Assembly: GCA_038206395.1 (NCBI GenBank)
Contig: JBBRAX010000004.1
Span: 174,701 to 238,700 of the forward strand
Length of the DNA stretch: 64,000 nt
Direction: 5' to 3'
DNA from: JAGSPQ01 sp038206395
GTDB taxonomy: Bacteria; Myxococcota; Myxococcia; Myxococcales; Myxococcaceae
A program made the position numbers and the translations under genes. Shown here piece after piece: positions 8,697 to 17,869 of the stretch (position 1 is the first letter of the stretch; each line of letters opens with the position of its first letter). The notes under the pieces are model-generated. The model was given only the letters and a program-made list of their open reading frames with translations, did not search any database and was not told where the DNA came from.

Positions 8697-9869
8697 ATGA
8701 AAGCGATTTGCTACCACGGCCATGGTGATGTGCGCGTCGACACGGTCCCCGACCCGAAGATCGAACAGCCGACCGACTGCATCGTGAAGATCACATCGAC
8801 CGGCATCTGCGGCTCTGACCTTCATTTGGTCGACGGCTACGTGCCGACGATGGAGAAGGGCGACATCCTCGGCCACGAGCCGATGGGCATCGTCGAGGAA
8901 GTCGGCCGCGAGGTGAAGAACCTCAAAGTCGGCGATCGCGTGGTGGTGCCGTTCACCATCTCGTGCGGTCAGTGCTTCTTCTGCAAGAAGGGCCTGTTTG
9001 CCGCGTGCGACACGACGAACCCGAACGCAAAGATCGCCGAGAAGATGATGGGCCACTCGCCCGCCGGTCTCTTTGGCTACTCGCACATGCTGGGTGGCTA
9101 TCCGGGCGGGCAGGCCGAGTTCCTGCGCGTCCCGCATGCCGACGTCGGCCCCCTGAAGATCGAGAGCGACCTGCCCGACACCAAGGTCCTGTTCCTTTCC
9201 GACATCTTTCCGACCGGGTGGATGGCGGCCGAGAACGCCGAGATCGAGCCTGGCGACACGGTGGCGGTGTGGGGCTGCGGCCCCGTGGGGCAGATGGCGA
9301 TCAAGAGCGCCTGGATGATGAAGGCGGGTAGGGTGATCGCAATCGACCGCGTCAAAGAACGGCTCGAGCTTGCGCGCTCGTACAACAAGGCCGAGGTGAT
9401 CAACTTCGACGACGGCGACGTGTACGAGAAGCTGCAAGAGCTCACCGCCGGACGTGGTCCCGACCGCTGCATTGACGCTGTCGGCTGCGAGGCGCACGGC
9501 ACCGGCAGCCTCGACGCGGTGCTCGACAAGGCGAAGGCGGCGGTGATGCTCACGACGGATCGCATCCACTCAATCCGACAGGCGATTCACTGCTGCCGAA
9601 AGGCCGGCACGATCTCGATGCCCGGCGCCTACGTCGGCCTGCCAGACAAGTTCCCGCTGGGCGCCTTCATGAATAAGGGCCTCACCTTGAAGACCGGGCA
9701 GACCCACATGCAGCGGTACATGAAGCCGCTGCTCAAGCGCATCGAGGCGGGCGAGGTCGACCCGTCCTTCGTGATTACCCACGAGGTGAAGCTTGAGGAC
9801 GCTCCGGCCGCCTACAAGACTTTTCGCAGCAAGGAAGACGGCTGCATCAAGGTCGTCGTTCACCCCTGA
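8697..9869 (+). CDS. Zinc-dependent alcohol dehydrogenase (MDR, formaldehyde-dehydrogenase-like)
   Basis: A 390-residue medium-chain dehydrogenase. The catalytic zinc site is seen in ICGSDLH (about residues 38-44) and GHEPMG (about 60-65). A structural zinc cluster is in CGQCFFCKKGLFAAC (about 90-104). The NAD(P) Rossmann motif is WGCGPVGQ at about 196-203. The overall pattern, including GGQAEFLRVPHAD and DRCIDAVG, resembles the glutathione-independent formaldehyde dehydrogenase branch. The true substrate is not determinable by eye. An AGAGAAA ribosome site precedes the ATG. It is probably co-transcribed with the upstream hemerythrin gene. Confidence 0.88.
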   Translation: MKAICYHGHGDVRVDTVPDPKIEQPTDCIVKITSTGICGSDLHLVDGYVPTMEKGDILGHEPMGIVEEVGREVKNLKVGDRVVVPFTISCGQCFFCKKGLFAACDTTNPNAKIAEKMMGHSPAGLFGYSHMLGGYPGGQAEFLRVPHADVGPLKIESDLPDTKVLFLSDIFPTGWMAAENAEIEPGDTVAVWGCGPVGQMAIKSAWMMKAGRVIAIDRVKERLELARSYNKAEVINFDDGDVYEKLQELTAGRGPDRCIDAVGCEAHGTGSLDAVLDKAKAAVMLTTDRIHSIRQAIHCCRKAGTISMPGAYVGLPDKFPLGAFMNKGLTLKTGQTHMQRYMKPLLKRIEAGEVDPSFVITHEVKLEDAPAAYKTFRSKEDGCIKVVVHP

Positions 9870-9894
9870 CCAAATCTCGACCGGAACCCTGGCT

Positions 9895-10524
9895 TCATCG
9901 ATCGACGATGACGACGGCGTCCACCAGGGCCCGGAGCTCTGCCGCGCTGGCCCCGGGCTTCAGTGCCGTCTCGAAGGTCGCGTAGCTGTCGGGGGCATTC
10001 TCGCGCAGCCACTTGAAGCTGAGCCGCGGCCCGAGCACCCAGAGGTTGCGGAAGTCGAAGTAGTCCTCGGTGGCGTTCATCAGCAGCATCGCGCGGCGGT
10101 AGTTTCCTTCGGGGTCGCCGCGCTCGATGCGCCTCAGCGTCTTCTCGTACCAGACGCGCCGCAGCTGTAGCTGGTCGGCCGCGACGGGCTCGGGTGGCCC
10201 GGCCATGATCTCGTTGATCCGCGCGAGCAGCCGTGCGCCGACCCCCTCGTGGTCGAGCAACACCTGGCCGTGGTGCAGCTGGCGAAATTCCTTCTCGCGG
10301 CCGTCGAGGTCCTTCGCCGGGTAGATGTGCGCGTCGAGGTACCGGCCATCGACCTCGCGGCAGTCTGAGATCTTCGGGCCGTCGTCGCGGAAGGCGAGCA
10401 GGTCGTAGTCGCTCTCGGGGTTCTCTTCGCCGCGCGCGCGCGAGCCGTAGAGCACGACGGTGTGGCAGCGGTGTTCTTCCTGCAGCGCACGAATGGCGAA
10501 CGCCAGAAATGGGTCCATGGGCAT
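9895..10524 (-). CDS. MNT-type nucleotidyltransferase-domain protein
   Basis: A 209-residue protein whose first half carries the minimal nucleotidyltransferase signature: GSRARGEENPESDYDLLAF at about residues 27-45, with the GS and DxD elements that bind metal and nucleotide. The second half is helical (QLRRVWYEKTLRRIERGD, YRRAMLLMNATEDYFDFR) and resembles the substrate-binding or HEPN-like half of such proteins. Known relatives modify antibiotics or act as antitoxins that AMPylate HEPN partners. No separate HEPN gene lies next to it, so a two-gene toxin-antitoxin pair is not evident. A second ATG two codons in could also be the start. Confidence 0.75.
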   Translation of the reverse strand: MPMDPFLAFAIRALQEEHRCHTVVLYGSRARGEENPESDYDLLAFRDDGPKISDCREVDGRYLDAHIYPAKDLDGREKEFRQLHHGQVLLDHEGVGARLLARINEIMAGPPEPVAADQLQLRRVWYEKTLRRIERGDPEGNYRRAMLLMNATEDYFDFRNLWVLGPRLSFKWLRENAPDSYATFETALKPGASAAELRALVDAVVIVDR

Positions 10525-10600
10525 CGGAAGCTACTTCGGTTTCTTGACCGTCGACGCAGCGCCCCTACCATCGTGCTTCCACCCTGTTGCAGGAGCCACG

Positions 10601-10879
10601 ATGACCCAGTCTGACCAGCGCAACTCCAGCCGTTCTTCACTCGACAGCGACGTCGAGGTGCTCGACATCGAGAGCGGCATCGGGTTCCGCGCCAGCGGCG
10701 TCGACATCTCCGACGGCGGTCTGTCGTTTCACGCCCCGATGGAGCCAGCGCTCGGAGCGGATATGTACGTGAAGCTCGGCTCCACCCCGGCCGAGCCGGC
10801 GGAATTCAAAGTCCTGCGCATCGAGCCGCGCGCCAACGGCTTCACGGTTGCCGGAACCAGCCGCCAGCGCGGCCGATGA
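10601..10879 (+). CDS. PilZ-domain protein (c-di-GMP binding)
   Basis: A 92-residue protein that is little more than a PilZ domain. Both c-di-GMP contact motifs are visible: RxxxR as R7-N-S-S-R11 and D/NxSxxG as D35-I-S-D-G-G40. The domain would bind cyclic di-GMP and change partner activity. The ATG has a clear AGGAG ribosome site (10590-10596). The stop overlaps the start of the receiver gene by four bases (ATGA), so the two are translationally coupled and probably act together. Confidence 0.85.
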   Translation: MTQSDQRNSSRSSLDSDVEVLDIESGIGFRASGVDISDGGLSFHAPMEPALGADMYVKLGSTPAEPAEFKVLRIEPRANGFTVAGTSRQRGR

Positions 10880-11232
10880 GCGCCGAGCAGAGCCCGCTGG
10901 CCATGAGGATCCTCTTCGTCGAGAACCACCCGGTCTTTGCGCACCTCGCGACGCAGCAATACCTGCACGGCCACCAGGTCACCCAGGCGCTCACGCTGGA
11001 CGAAGCCCGCGCGCACCTGAAGCAGACCCACTTCGACGCTGTGCTGGTCGACTTCGATCTCGACGACGGAAAAGGTGACGAGCTGGTGCGCGAGCTGCGC
11101 GACGTCGCTCGCATCATCGCGATCTCCGCTCACGAAGCCGGCAACGCAGCGCTGCTCGCCGCGGGCGCCCACGCTTGCTGTCCGAAGGCCCGCTTCCAGG
11201 ACATCGCCGCCTTCCTCGAACCCGCACCCTGA
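10876..11232 (+). CDS. Single-domain response regulator (receiver)
   Basis: A 118-residue stand-alone CheY-like receiver. The phosphoacceptor is most likely Asp59 at the end of the third strand (FDAVLVDFDLDDGKG). The acidic pocket is reduced to Glu16-Asn17. IIAISAH carries the switch Ser, and CPKARF holds the conserved Lys but lacks the usual following Pro. No output domain is present, so it must work by protein contact, for example with the coupled PilZ protein. The large hybrid kinase downstream could be its phosphodonor, but that is inference. Confidence 0.82.
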   Translation: MSAEQSPLAMRILFVENHPVFAHLATQQYLHGHQVTQALTLDEARAHLKQTHFDAVLVDFDLDDGKGDELVRELRDVARIIAISAHEAGNAALLAAGAHACCPKARFQDIAAFLEPAP

Positions 11233-11246
11233 CGCGCAGAAAGTAG

Positions 11247-11489
11247 CTACTTCGCGACGGTGCGGCTCCACACGGTGAGGATCGCGCGTACCACCGCGCC
11301 GTTCGGTGTCTCGCCGACGGGCGGCAGGTCGACCTTGATGCCGTTGGCGGCGAGCTTGTTGAACGGGTTGGTGGGGTCGGCGGATTTGAGCGCGACCGAC
11401 GGATCCGGAGGTGAAAACCGAACCGCAGCGCCGGTACGACAGTTCAGAAGTTCGTCCCCCGATCGGACGTCGAGTGGCACCAGTGGCAA
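11247..11489 (-). pseudogene. Possible gene remnant or small hypothetical protein (80 codons)
   Basis: In the otherwise empty stretch between the receiver and the hybrid kinase, a minus-strand frame of 80 codons has strong G/C third-position bias in its second half (NPFNKLAANGIKVDLPPVGE) and weak bias in its first half. It may be the C-terminal remnant of a larger gene broken at its 5' side, or a real small gene. I do not recognise the sequence. The rest of 11233-11694 shows nothing convincing. Confidence 0.35.
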
Positions 11490-11694
11490 GGCGAACGGAC
11501 GCCGCCGGTTCCCGAACGGCAGGTTCTGGCGACAATCGTGGCGCCTGCGGCCTGGTTCGTTTGTGACGTAATTGTCACAGTGCTGCCGCCACGGGTAAGG
11601 CGCATCGCTTAACCTCCCAACCCACCATGGGATCCGCAGGGGACAGCTCGCCCGCCGTCAGCGGGTCTCGCGTTTGTTTGCTGATGGCGATTCG

Positions 11695-14600
11695 ATGAGT
11701 ACGGCCGAGGCCGAGCAGCAGCTGGCCATCCTGAACGCGCTCCCCGCGCACATCGCGCTGATCGACGCCCAGGGAGTAATCCTCTCGGTCAACGAGGCCT
11801 GGCGAAGCTTCGGGCAGGCGAACGTGCTTCAGAGCGAGGCCTTTGGCGTCGGTCTCAACTATCTCTCGGTATGCGCCGCCGCGATTGGCGACTGGTCGGA
11901 AGAGGCAGCGCCCGCCGCCGACGGAATCCGCCGCGTCCTTCAGGGCGAGACCCCGCAGTTCACCCTCGAGTACCCCTGCCATTCACCGACCGAGCGCCGG
12001 TGGTACCAGCTGATGGTCACTCCGCTTCTCGAGCAGCGCCCGGGCGGCGCGATCGTCATGCACGTAAACGTCACCGAGCCCCGCGTATCGGAGGAGCGCA
12101 GAAACGAGAGCCTCGCCCGCACCACCGAAGCAGAGCGCATCGCCCATGTCGGAAACTGGGAGCTGTCGCTGCGCGACCTCGAGCACCTCTCGAATAACCC
12201 CCTGACGGTCTCGGGCGAGCTGCTTCACATCGTCGGCTTCGAGCCGGGGATGCCGACGCCCACCGTCGCCGACCTTGTGCGGCTGCTCCCGCCCGAGGCC
12301 CGGGCCGAGTCTCGCGAGGCGGTGCAGATCGCGATCCGCGAGCGTCGGCCGTATTCGCTCACCCACCGTCTGCGCCGGCCCGACGGCACCGAGCGGGTGG
12401 TTCACGTGCTCGGGCGGTGCTTCTTCGACGAGGCCGACGGCCGGCCGCTGAAGCTCGTCGGCACCGCGCACGACATCACGGAGCAGACCCGCGCCAATGA
12501 AGCGATTCGCCAGAGCGAGCGCGAGCAACGGCTGCTCGCGCAGCAGCTCGAGGGCGAGAGGGCCCGGCTTGCGGCGGCGCAGCGGGTCGCCAAGGTGGGG
12601 AGCTGGGAGACCGCCCTCGCCACGCTCGAGGTCACCTGGTCGGACGAGACGCACCGGATCTTCGAGACCGACCCAGCGACGTTCCAACCGACCCACCCGC
12701 GGTTCCTGGAGCACGTCCACCCGGATGATCGCGCCGCTGTGGACGCCGCGTTCGTCAAGTCGAGGGACGTGCGCGAGCCGTGCTCGATCGAGCACCGCAT
12801 CCTCCTTCCCGAAGGGCGGACCAAGTTCGTCGAGCAGCGGTGGCAGACGCTCTTCGACGCGAAGGGCCAACCCGTCAGGGCGCTGGGCACCTGCCACGAC
12901 ATCACCGACCGCAAAACGGCCGACGCCGAGCTCCGCGGCAGCCGCGATCTGCTCCGAATCGCGAGCAGCGCCGCCCGGCTCGGCGGCTGGATGATCGCGC
13001 TGCCCGAGGGCACGATCACCGTCTCGGACGAGCTTCGCGCCATCCACGAGCTGCCCGCGAACGCCCAGACGACGTTCGACGAGCTCGTCGAGCTCTACGG
13101 CCCCGAGGCGCGGCAGGAGGTGCGCGGACTCATGGACGCGTGCCGTCGCGACGGGACGCCGTACGACGTCGTGCTCCCGAAGACCACCGCCACCGGGCGG
13201 CAGATCTGGCTGCGCTCGATAGGCGAGGCGGTGAGAGATGCCGAGGGCCGCATCATCCGCCTGCAGGGCGCAGGGCAAGACGTCACCTCGCGCATGCTGG
13301 CCGAGCGCGAGCTCGCCCGCATGAACCGCGCGCTGCGGGTGTTGTCGAAATGCAGCGACGTGCTGGTTCGAGCGCAGTCCGAACGAGAGCTGCTCGGCCA
13401 GGTCTGCCGCATCGCCGCCGAGGACGGCGGCTACCGCCTCGCGTGGGTCGGCTACGCCGAAGAGGACGCGGCGAAGACGATCAGCGTGCGCGCGAGCGCG
13501 GGCGCGAACGCGGGCTACCTCGAAGGGCTGCCCCTGAGCTGGTCGCCCGACGTCCCCGAGGGCAGCGGGCCCGCCGGCAAAACTGTTCGCACCGGTGAGC
13601 TCGTCGCGTGCAGAGACATCACCGCAGACGCCGACTTCGGCTTCTGGGTCGACCGGGCGGTGGCGCACGGGATCCGCAGCGTCCTCTGCTTCCCGCTGCG
13701 CGAGGCCTCGCGCACCTTCGGCGTGTTCTGCCTCTACGGGGGGGACGTGAGCGCGGCCGGCGCCGACGAGCTCAAGCTCTTGCAGGAGCTGGCCGACGAT
13801 CTCGCCTTCGGCATCGTCGGCCTCCGCGCGCGCGAGGAGCACCACCGCGCCGAGCAGAAGCTGCGCGAGCAGGCGGCCCTGCTCGACCAGGCCAGCGAAG
13901 CGATCTTCGTCCGCGATCTCGACGACCGCATCACCTACTGGAACCGCGGCGCCGAACGGCTCTACGGCTGGGCCGCCGCCGAGGTCGTCGGTCGCCAGGC
14001 CGCCGAGCTCTTCCACGGCACTGACGCCGCCCGGCTCGCGCAAGCGCGCGCGACGCATGAACGCGTGATCGCGACCGGCGCGTGGGCCGGCGAGGCCCTC
14101 AAGTTCGACAAGGCCGGGCGCTCGCGCCTGATCGCGTCGCGCTGGAGCCTCTTGCGCGACGCCGAGGGCCAGCCGCGGGCGGTGCTCACTTTGAACGCTG
14201 ACATCACCGAGAAGCGGCAGCTCGAGACACAGATGCTGCGGGCGCAGCGCCTCGAGAGCATCGGCACCCTGGCGGGCGGCATCGCCCATGACCTGAACAA
14301 CGTGCTGACCCCAATCCTCACGTCGATCGCGATGCTCAGCGAGGACGAGACCAGCCCCGAGAAGCGGGAGGACCTGGCGGTGCTCGAGGCGTCGGCCAAG
14401 CGCGGGGCGGCGATGGTGCGGCAGCTGCTCACGTTCGCGCGCGGCGAGCCGCAGGGACCTCACAAGCACGTCGACGTGGTCGTCATCGCGGGCGAGGTCT
14501 TGAAGATGGTCCGTGACACCTTTCCGAAGGACATCTCGCCGGTGCTCCGCAAGGGCGAGAGCCCGTGGGCAATTCGCGGCGACCCGACGCAGATCCACCA

Positions 14601-15369
14601 GCTCCTCACGAACCTTTGCGTGAACGCGCGCGACGCCATGCCGAACGGCGGCACCCTGACGGTGGCCCTCGAGGGCGTGGTGGTCGACGACTTGTACGCC
14701 GGGATGAGCGCGGAAACGCCGTCGGGCCAATACCTGCGGGTGCGTGTCGAGGACACCGGCAGCGGGATGACGCCCGAGGTCCGCGACCGAATCTTCGAAC
14801 CGTTCTTCACCACCAAGCCGTTGGGCAAGGGCACCGGCCTCGGCCTGTCGACCTGCCACGCCATCGCCCGCAACCACGGCGGCTTCATCCTGGTCTCGAG
14901 CGAGCTCGGCAAGGGCTCGACGTTCGACGTGTACCTGCCGGCAGAGGTGCCGATCGACGTGCCCGGTGAGGCCGCGAGCACGCGGGCGCAGCTCCCCCGC
15001 GGCCACAACGAGCTCGTGCTGCTTGTCGACGACGAGGAGGCCATTCGCAAGCTCACGCGCCGCACGCTCGAGCGGTACGGCTACCGGGTGCTCGTCGCCA
15101 CCAACGGCGCCGAGGCGATCGCGCTCTACGCCGCGAACGCCGGCGCCATCGCGGCGGTGCTCACCGACATGTCGATGCCGATCATGGACGGGCCGACGAC
15201 GGTGGTCGCCCTCAAGGCGATCAACCCTTCGGTGCGGATCATCGGCTCGACCGGCCTTGACGCCGACGGCAAGGCCGCGAAGGCGCGCACCCTCGGGGTC
15301 ACCGACTGGGTCTCGAAGCCGTACACCGCCGAGGTCCTCCTGCGGATCCTCCGCGCGGTGATTGGGTAG
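11695..15369 (+). CDS. PAS/GAF hybrid sensor histidine kinase with C-terminal receiver
   Basis: A 1224-residue hybrid kinase. Order: PAS (about 5-140), two PAS_3-like domains each ending in a PAC motif (HDITEQ near 262, HDITDRK near 405), a fourth PAS (about 410-540), a GAF domain (about 555-715), a fifth PAS (about 730-845), then the kinase core. The H-box GGIAHDLNN places the phosphorylated His at 865. N-box (NLCVNARDAMP), G1 (EDTGSGM) and G2 (GKGTGLGLST) follow. A receiver closes the protein with Asp1158 in VLTDMSMPIMDG. No membrane segment is visible, so it is probably cytoplasmic, sensing through PAS/GAF ligands. I chose ATG 11695; a TTG seven codons upstream is less likely. Substrate regulator unknown; the PilZ/receiver pair 460 bp upstream is a candidate. 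Confidence 0.9.
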   Translation: MSTAEAEQQLAILNALPAHIALIDAQGVILSVNEAWRSFGQANVLQSEAFGVGLNYLSVCAAAIGDWSEEAAPAADGIRRVLQGETPQFTLEYPCHSPTERRWYQLMVTPLLEQRPGGAIVMHVNVTEPRVSEERRNESLARTTEAERIAHVGNWELSLRDLEHLSNNPLTVSGELLHIVGFEPGMPTPTVADLVRLLPPEARAESREAVQIAIRERRPYSLTHRLRRPDGTERVVHVLGRCFFDEADGRPLKLVGTAHDITEQTRANEAIRQSEREQRLLAQQLEGERARLAAAQRVAKVGSWETALATLEVTWSDETHRIFETDPATFQPTHPRFLEHVHPDDRAAVDAAFVKSRDVREPCSIEHRILLPEGRTKFVEQRWQTLFDAKGQPVRALGTCHDITDRKTADAELRGSRDLLRIASSAARLGGWMIALPEGTITVSDELRAIHELPANAQTTFDELVELYGPEARQEVRGLMDACRRDGTPYDVVLPKTTATGRQIWLRSIGEAVRDAEGRIIRLQGAGQDVTSRMLAERELARMNRALRVLSKCSDVLVRAQSERELLGQVCRIAAEDGGYRLAWVGYAEEDAAKTISVRASAGANAGYLEGLPLSWSPDVPEGSGPAGKTVRTGELVACRDITADADFGFWVDRAVAHGIRSVLCFPLREASRTFGVFCLYGGDVSAAGADELKLLQELADDLAFGIVGLRAREEHHRAEQKLREQAALLDQASEAIFVRDLDDRITYWNRGAERLYGWAAAEVVGRQAAELFHGTDAARLAQARATHERVIATGAWAGEALKFDKAGRSRLIASRWSLLRDAEGQPRAVLTLNADITEKRQLETQMLRAQRLESIGTLAGGIAHDLNNVLTPILTSIAMLSEDETSPEKREDLAVLEASAKRGAAMVRQLLTFARGEPQGPHKHVDVVVIAGEVLKMVRDTFPKDISPVLRKGESPWAIRGDPTQIHQLLTNLCVNARDAMPNGGTLTVALEGVVVDDLYAGMSAETPSGQYLRVRVEDTGSGMTPEVRDRIFEPFFTTKPLGKGTGLGLSTCHAIARNHGGFILVSSELGKGSTFDVYLPAEVPIDVPGEAASTRAQLPRGHNELVLLVDDEEAIRKLTRRTLERYGYRVLVATNGAEAIALYAANAGAIAAVLTDMSMPIMDGPTTVVALKAINPSVRIIGSTGLDADGKAAKARTLGVTDWVSKPYTAEVLLRILRAVIG

Positions 15370-15384
15370 ATCGTCGGCACCTGC

Positions 15385-16308
15385 TCAGAGAGAAGGCTTC
15401 AACGCGAACTCGATCGCAGCACGAACCGCCGCCACCTGAGCGGCAGTGCACTGCTCGGCGCTGGCGCGAGGGCTGTCTGGGTAGACCTCGGTGGTCGTGG
15501 TGTAGCGTGCGCGGGTCATGCCTGCGCAGAGCCCGAGCTTCTTGAACGGGTAGTTGATGACGCCGTGCGCGACCACTGGCGCGCCGATGAGCTGGCCATT
15601 TCGGTCGGGCGGGGCGATGTGGGTGATCTTTGCAACCTCGGCGATCACCGCCTGCTGGAACGCAGGCTGCGGGTTCTCGCTGTCGTCGACCAGGTAGAAG
15701 CCGTCGGGAATCTCTCCGGGGGCATGCTCGACGCCGTCGCGGGCGGCGAGCGCCGGGCGGAACTCTGACTCGTCGGTGTCGGTGGTCTCGTGCAGATCGA
15801 CATGCACCAGAAAGCGATCGCCCAGCGCAGCGACCAGCCGCATCAGCGCCGCGGCCTCTTCTGCCGGGCTGTCGTCGCGAAACGCGCGATTGGGATCGAT
15901 CGCGTTGAAGTTCCACCGGTGGATGCGTTCGTAGGCCCATGGGCTCACGCAAGGAGCGACGACGAGGTTGATTCGACCCTGGTAGTCCGCGGCGTTCTGC
16001 TCGAGGAACTTCAGGGCGCCGAGCACGCCGCTGGTCTCGTAGCCATGCACGCCGCCCGTCACCAGCGCGCAGGGAAGCCCATCGCGGAAGCCGCGGCTCT
16101 GAATGGCGAACAGCGGGTAGCGGTCGGGCGGGTAGTTCAGCCTGCCGTACTCGACGACGTCGTAGCGTGTGCGAAGGCGGTCGATCGCGCGCGACACGTC
16201 TGCTTCGTAGCTGCGCCTGGGCGTCTGTCGCGACCGCCAGGTCAAACGATCTGCGGCGTCCCACGCGCGTCCGGGAGTGCCAATGGGGTAGGTGGTCAGG
16301 GGGCTCAC
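15385..16308 (-). CDS. M14-family zinc metallocarboxypeptidase
   Basis: A 307-residue enzyme of the M14 peptidase / succinylglutamate-desuccinylase fold. Zinc ligands fit HxxE at His88 and Glu91 (GGVHGYET) and a third His at 173 (HVDLHET). DPNRAF at 138-143 is the substrate-binding Asn-Arg motif, and TTTTEVYP near the C-terminus holds the likely catalytic Glu. Start: a GTG giving MSPLTTYPIGTPGRAWD; the frame stays open far upstream but that part overlaps the TA island and has a non-coding look. It is convergent with the kinase gene (15-bp gap). Cleaved substrate unknown; it could act on peptides or amidated amino acids. Confidence 0.8.
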   Translation of the reverse strand: MSPLTTYPIGTPGRAWDAADRLTWRSRQTPRRSYEADVSRAIDRLRTRYDVVEYGRLNYPPDRYPLFAIQSRGFRDGLPCALVTGGVHGYETSGVLGALKFLEQNAADYQGRINLVVAPCVSPWAYERIHRWNFNAIDPNRAFRDDSPAEEAAALMRLVAALGDRFLVHVDLHETTDTDESEFRPALAARDGVEHAPGEIPDGFYLVDDSENPQPAFQQAVIAEVAKITHIAPPDRNGQLIGAPVVAHGVINYPFKKLGLCAGMTRARYTTTTEVYPDSPRASAEQCTAAQVAAVRAAIEFALKPSL

Positions 16309-16476
16309 CCCACGCGTGTACTGTTTCCACCCCGGGAACTTCAAGCCAGCCCACGTCGCTTGCGATGGCAGCGGGGCTTGCGGGTGTGGTCCAGCGGGCC
16401 CCAGGAAGAGATCCGCACCAGAGCGAAGGGCAAGGGCTGCGTCATCGCCACCCCCGTTTCCTCTAAGCGTGCTCGA

Positions 16477-16497
16477 CGTATATACTGACAATATACG
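16477..16497. promoter_or_regulatory. Palindromic operator overlapping the vapBC promoter
   Basis: A perfect inverted repeat: cgtatat, seven-base spacer, atatacg. It overlaps a TATACT -10-like hexamer (16481-16486) and ends about ten bases before the antitoxin ATG. VapBC complexes usually bind such palindromes to repress their own promoter, so autoregulation is likely. No strong -35 is obvious. Confidence 0.65.
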
Positions 16498-16506
16498 GAG
16501 GCCTGG

Positions 16507-16725
16507 ATGAAAACAGCACGCGTGTTCAAGAGTGGAAACAGTCAGGCGGTACGACTGCCGCAGGAGTTTCGTTTTGACGAGAACGAGGTCGTCATCAAGA
16601 AGGTCGGCCACGTCGTGATGCTTCTGCCTCGGAAGTTTGCAGCGGCTGCATTCAAGAAATTGCTCGGCGAGTTGGGCCCGATGGGCATCGTCCGTCAGCA
16701 ACCCGCGAGGGTTGAGCGCCCGTGA
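16507..16725 (+). CDS. vapB: VapB-type antitoxin (AbrB-like)
   Basis: A 72-residue protein with an N-terminal SpoVT/AbrB swapped-hairpin domain: KTARVFKSGNSQAVRLPQEF followed by ENEVVIKKVG, the standard VapB DNA-binding half. The C-terminal tail would wrap around the toxin and block its active site. A GGAG ribosome site sits just after the operator palindrome. Its stop overlaps the toxin start (GTGA), the usual coupling of antitoxin before toxin. Local base composition is lower in GC than the core genes around the island. Confidence 0.88.
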   Translation: MKTARVFKSGNSQAVRLPQEFRFDENEVVIKKVGHVVMLLPRKFAAAAFKKLLGELGPMGIVRQQPARVERP

Positions 16726-17132
16726 AGCGGTGGATGCTCGACACCAACACGTGCATCGCGTTGGTAAACCAGGAGGCGAACTTCCTGCGCGTAGCCCGGC
16801 ACCTCGATACCGTCGAACGGGCACAGGTACTGGTTTCTGCGGTGACGGTCGGAGAGCTGGCTTACGGCGTGGCTCGAAGCGCCCGTCGCTCGGCGAATGA
16901 CGGAAAGCTCGACCGATTCCTCGCTGAGTTTGAGATCGCTGCTTTCGACGAAGAGGCGGCGCGGACATACGGCGATGTCCGGCAGGAGCTTGCCAGCCGG
17001 GGGCAGACCATTGGCCCCCTCGATACGATGATCGCCGGCCATGCGTTGGCAGCGGGAGCGACGGTTGTCACCAACAACACCCGTGAGTTCCGCCGCGTCG
17101 CGCGTCTGAAGGTGGTCGACTGGCTGCGCTGA
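16722..17132 (+). CDS. vapC: VapC-type PIN-domain toxin ribonuclease
   Basis: A 136-residue PIN-domain protein. The acidic metal-binding set is present: Asp7 (MLDTN), Glu45 (TVGELAYG) and Asp101 (PLDTMIAGHA), plus TNNTREF at about 117-123. VapC toxins are magnesium-dependent RNases that cut specific tRNAs or rRNA; the target is unknown. It starts with GTG overlapping the antitoxin stop by four bases, so translation depends on the antitoxin. All key residues are intact, so the module looks functional. Confidence 0.9.
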   Translation: MKRWMLDTNTCIALVNQEANFLRVARHLDTVERAQVLVSAVTVGELAYGVARSARRSANDGKLDRFLAEFEIAAFDEEAARTYGDVRQELASRGQTIGPLDTMIAGHALAAGATVVTNNTREFRRVARLKVVDWLR

Positions 17133-17869
17133 TCTCGAGTCTGGCGTCATGCCGTCGGTGGCTATTCTGGTGGGTCATCGCGGAGGAAAACGTGCTGCCC
17201 GTTTCCCAGGGACACGGGGGTGGCGGAAGGAACTCGTCGACGAAGCGGGCATCAAGACCTGTTCCGGTCGCGTGCTGGCGAACCTGCTCGAGGTCGCGGA
17301 CGTCGATGGCGTCCTTCATCGCCCGGGCGACGGTGGCTTGTCCGGCGACCACCTGCGTTCGTCGGTCATCGCCGCGCGAGCCGGCCCGAGCACGTTTCTG
17401 CAGGCGTACTCGACCGAGCGTCATGGAGTCGGCCCGACTTCGCGGCCCAGACCAGAAACTCAACGACCGGCAACGGATCTTCGGGGCGCTCTACGCTGCG
17501 ATTCTGAGCGGGGGCGGCCTGGCCGGCGCAATATGCGTCCGCGCCGATTCAAGAACCCCCGTGAGCAACTCCACGAGCTTTGCCTGTCTCTTCTTCCAGC
17601 CTGGTCCGCGGCGGCTGGCCTTCAACAGATGGGCGCCGACAAGCCCACGCAATTGATGCTGGTGAAGCCAGGATCCAGAGCGAGCGCAAGAAGGTCGATA
17701 CGCGCGGCGTTCATCGGCACTGCCGCGGCATTTGCGGCGCCAACCAAAATCCGAACCCCCTCTCGACGAGGACGAACTCGTAGACCGCGTAGCAGTTCGA
17801 TCCGGCTCGACCTACGAGGAACACTGGTGGGCCACGGGCCCGAGGGTCAGCATGCGTGTTCAGGTGACT
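17133..17869. other. Gene-poor decayed stretch inside the accessory island
   Basis: About 740 bp between VapC and the AbiEii toxin without a gene I can support. Several overlapping frames are open, but none has consistent third-position bias or a recognisable motif. Short protein-like fragments appear in different frames (for example DQKLNDRQRIFGALYAAI near 17450-17510 and ELVDRVAVRSGSTYEEHWW near 17775-17830), which suggests frameshifted remnants of older genes. No transposase or integrase could be identified. Confidence 0.5.

Noticed and set aside
9895..10524. A two-gene MNT-HEPN toxin-antitoxin pair
   Set aside because: The nucleotidyltransferase stands alone; neighbours are an alcohol dehydrogenase and a PilZ protein, with no separate HEPN gene.
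11983..15006. A very long open frame antisense to the hybrid histidine kinase
   Set aside because: It mirrors the codon bias of the sense gene (high GC third positions leave the opposite strand open) and has no recognisable domain, whereas the sense strand has full kinase motifs.
16309..16968. Long N-terminal extension of the M14 carboxypeptidase frame
   Set aside because: It overlaps the vapBC promoter and genes and does not resemble the family; a GTG start at 16308 gives the expected length.
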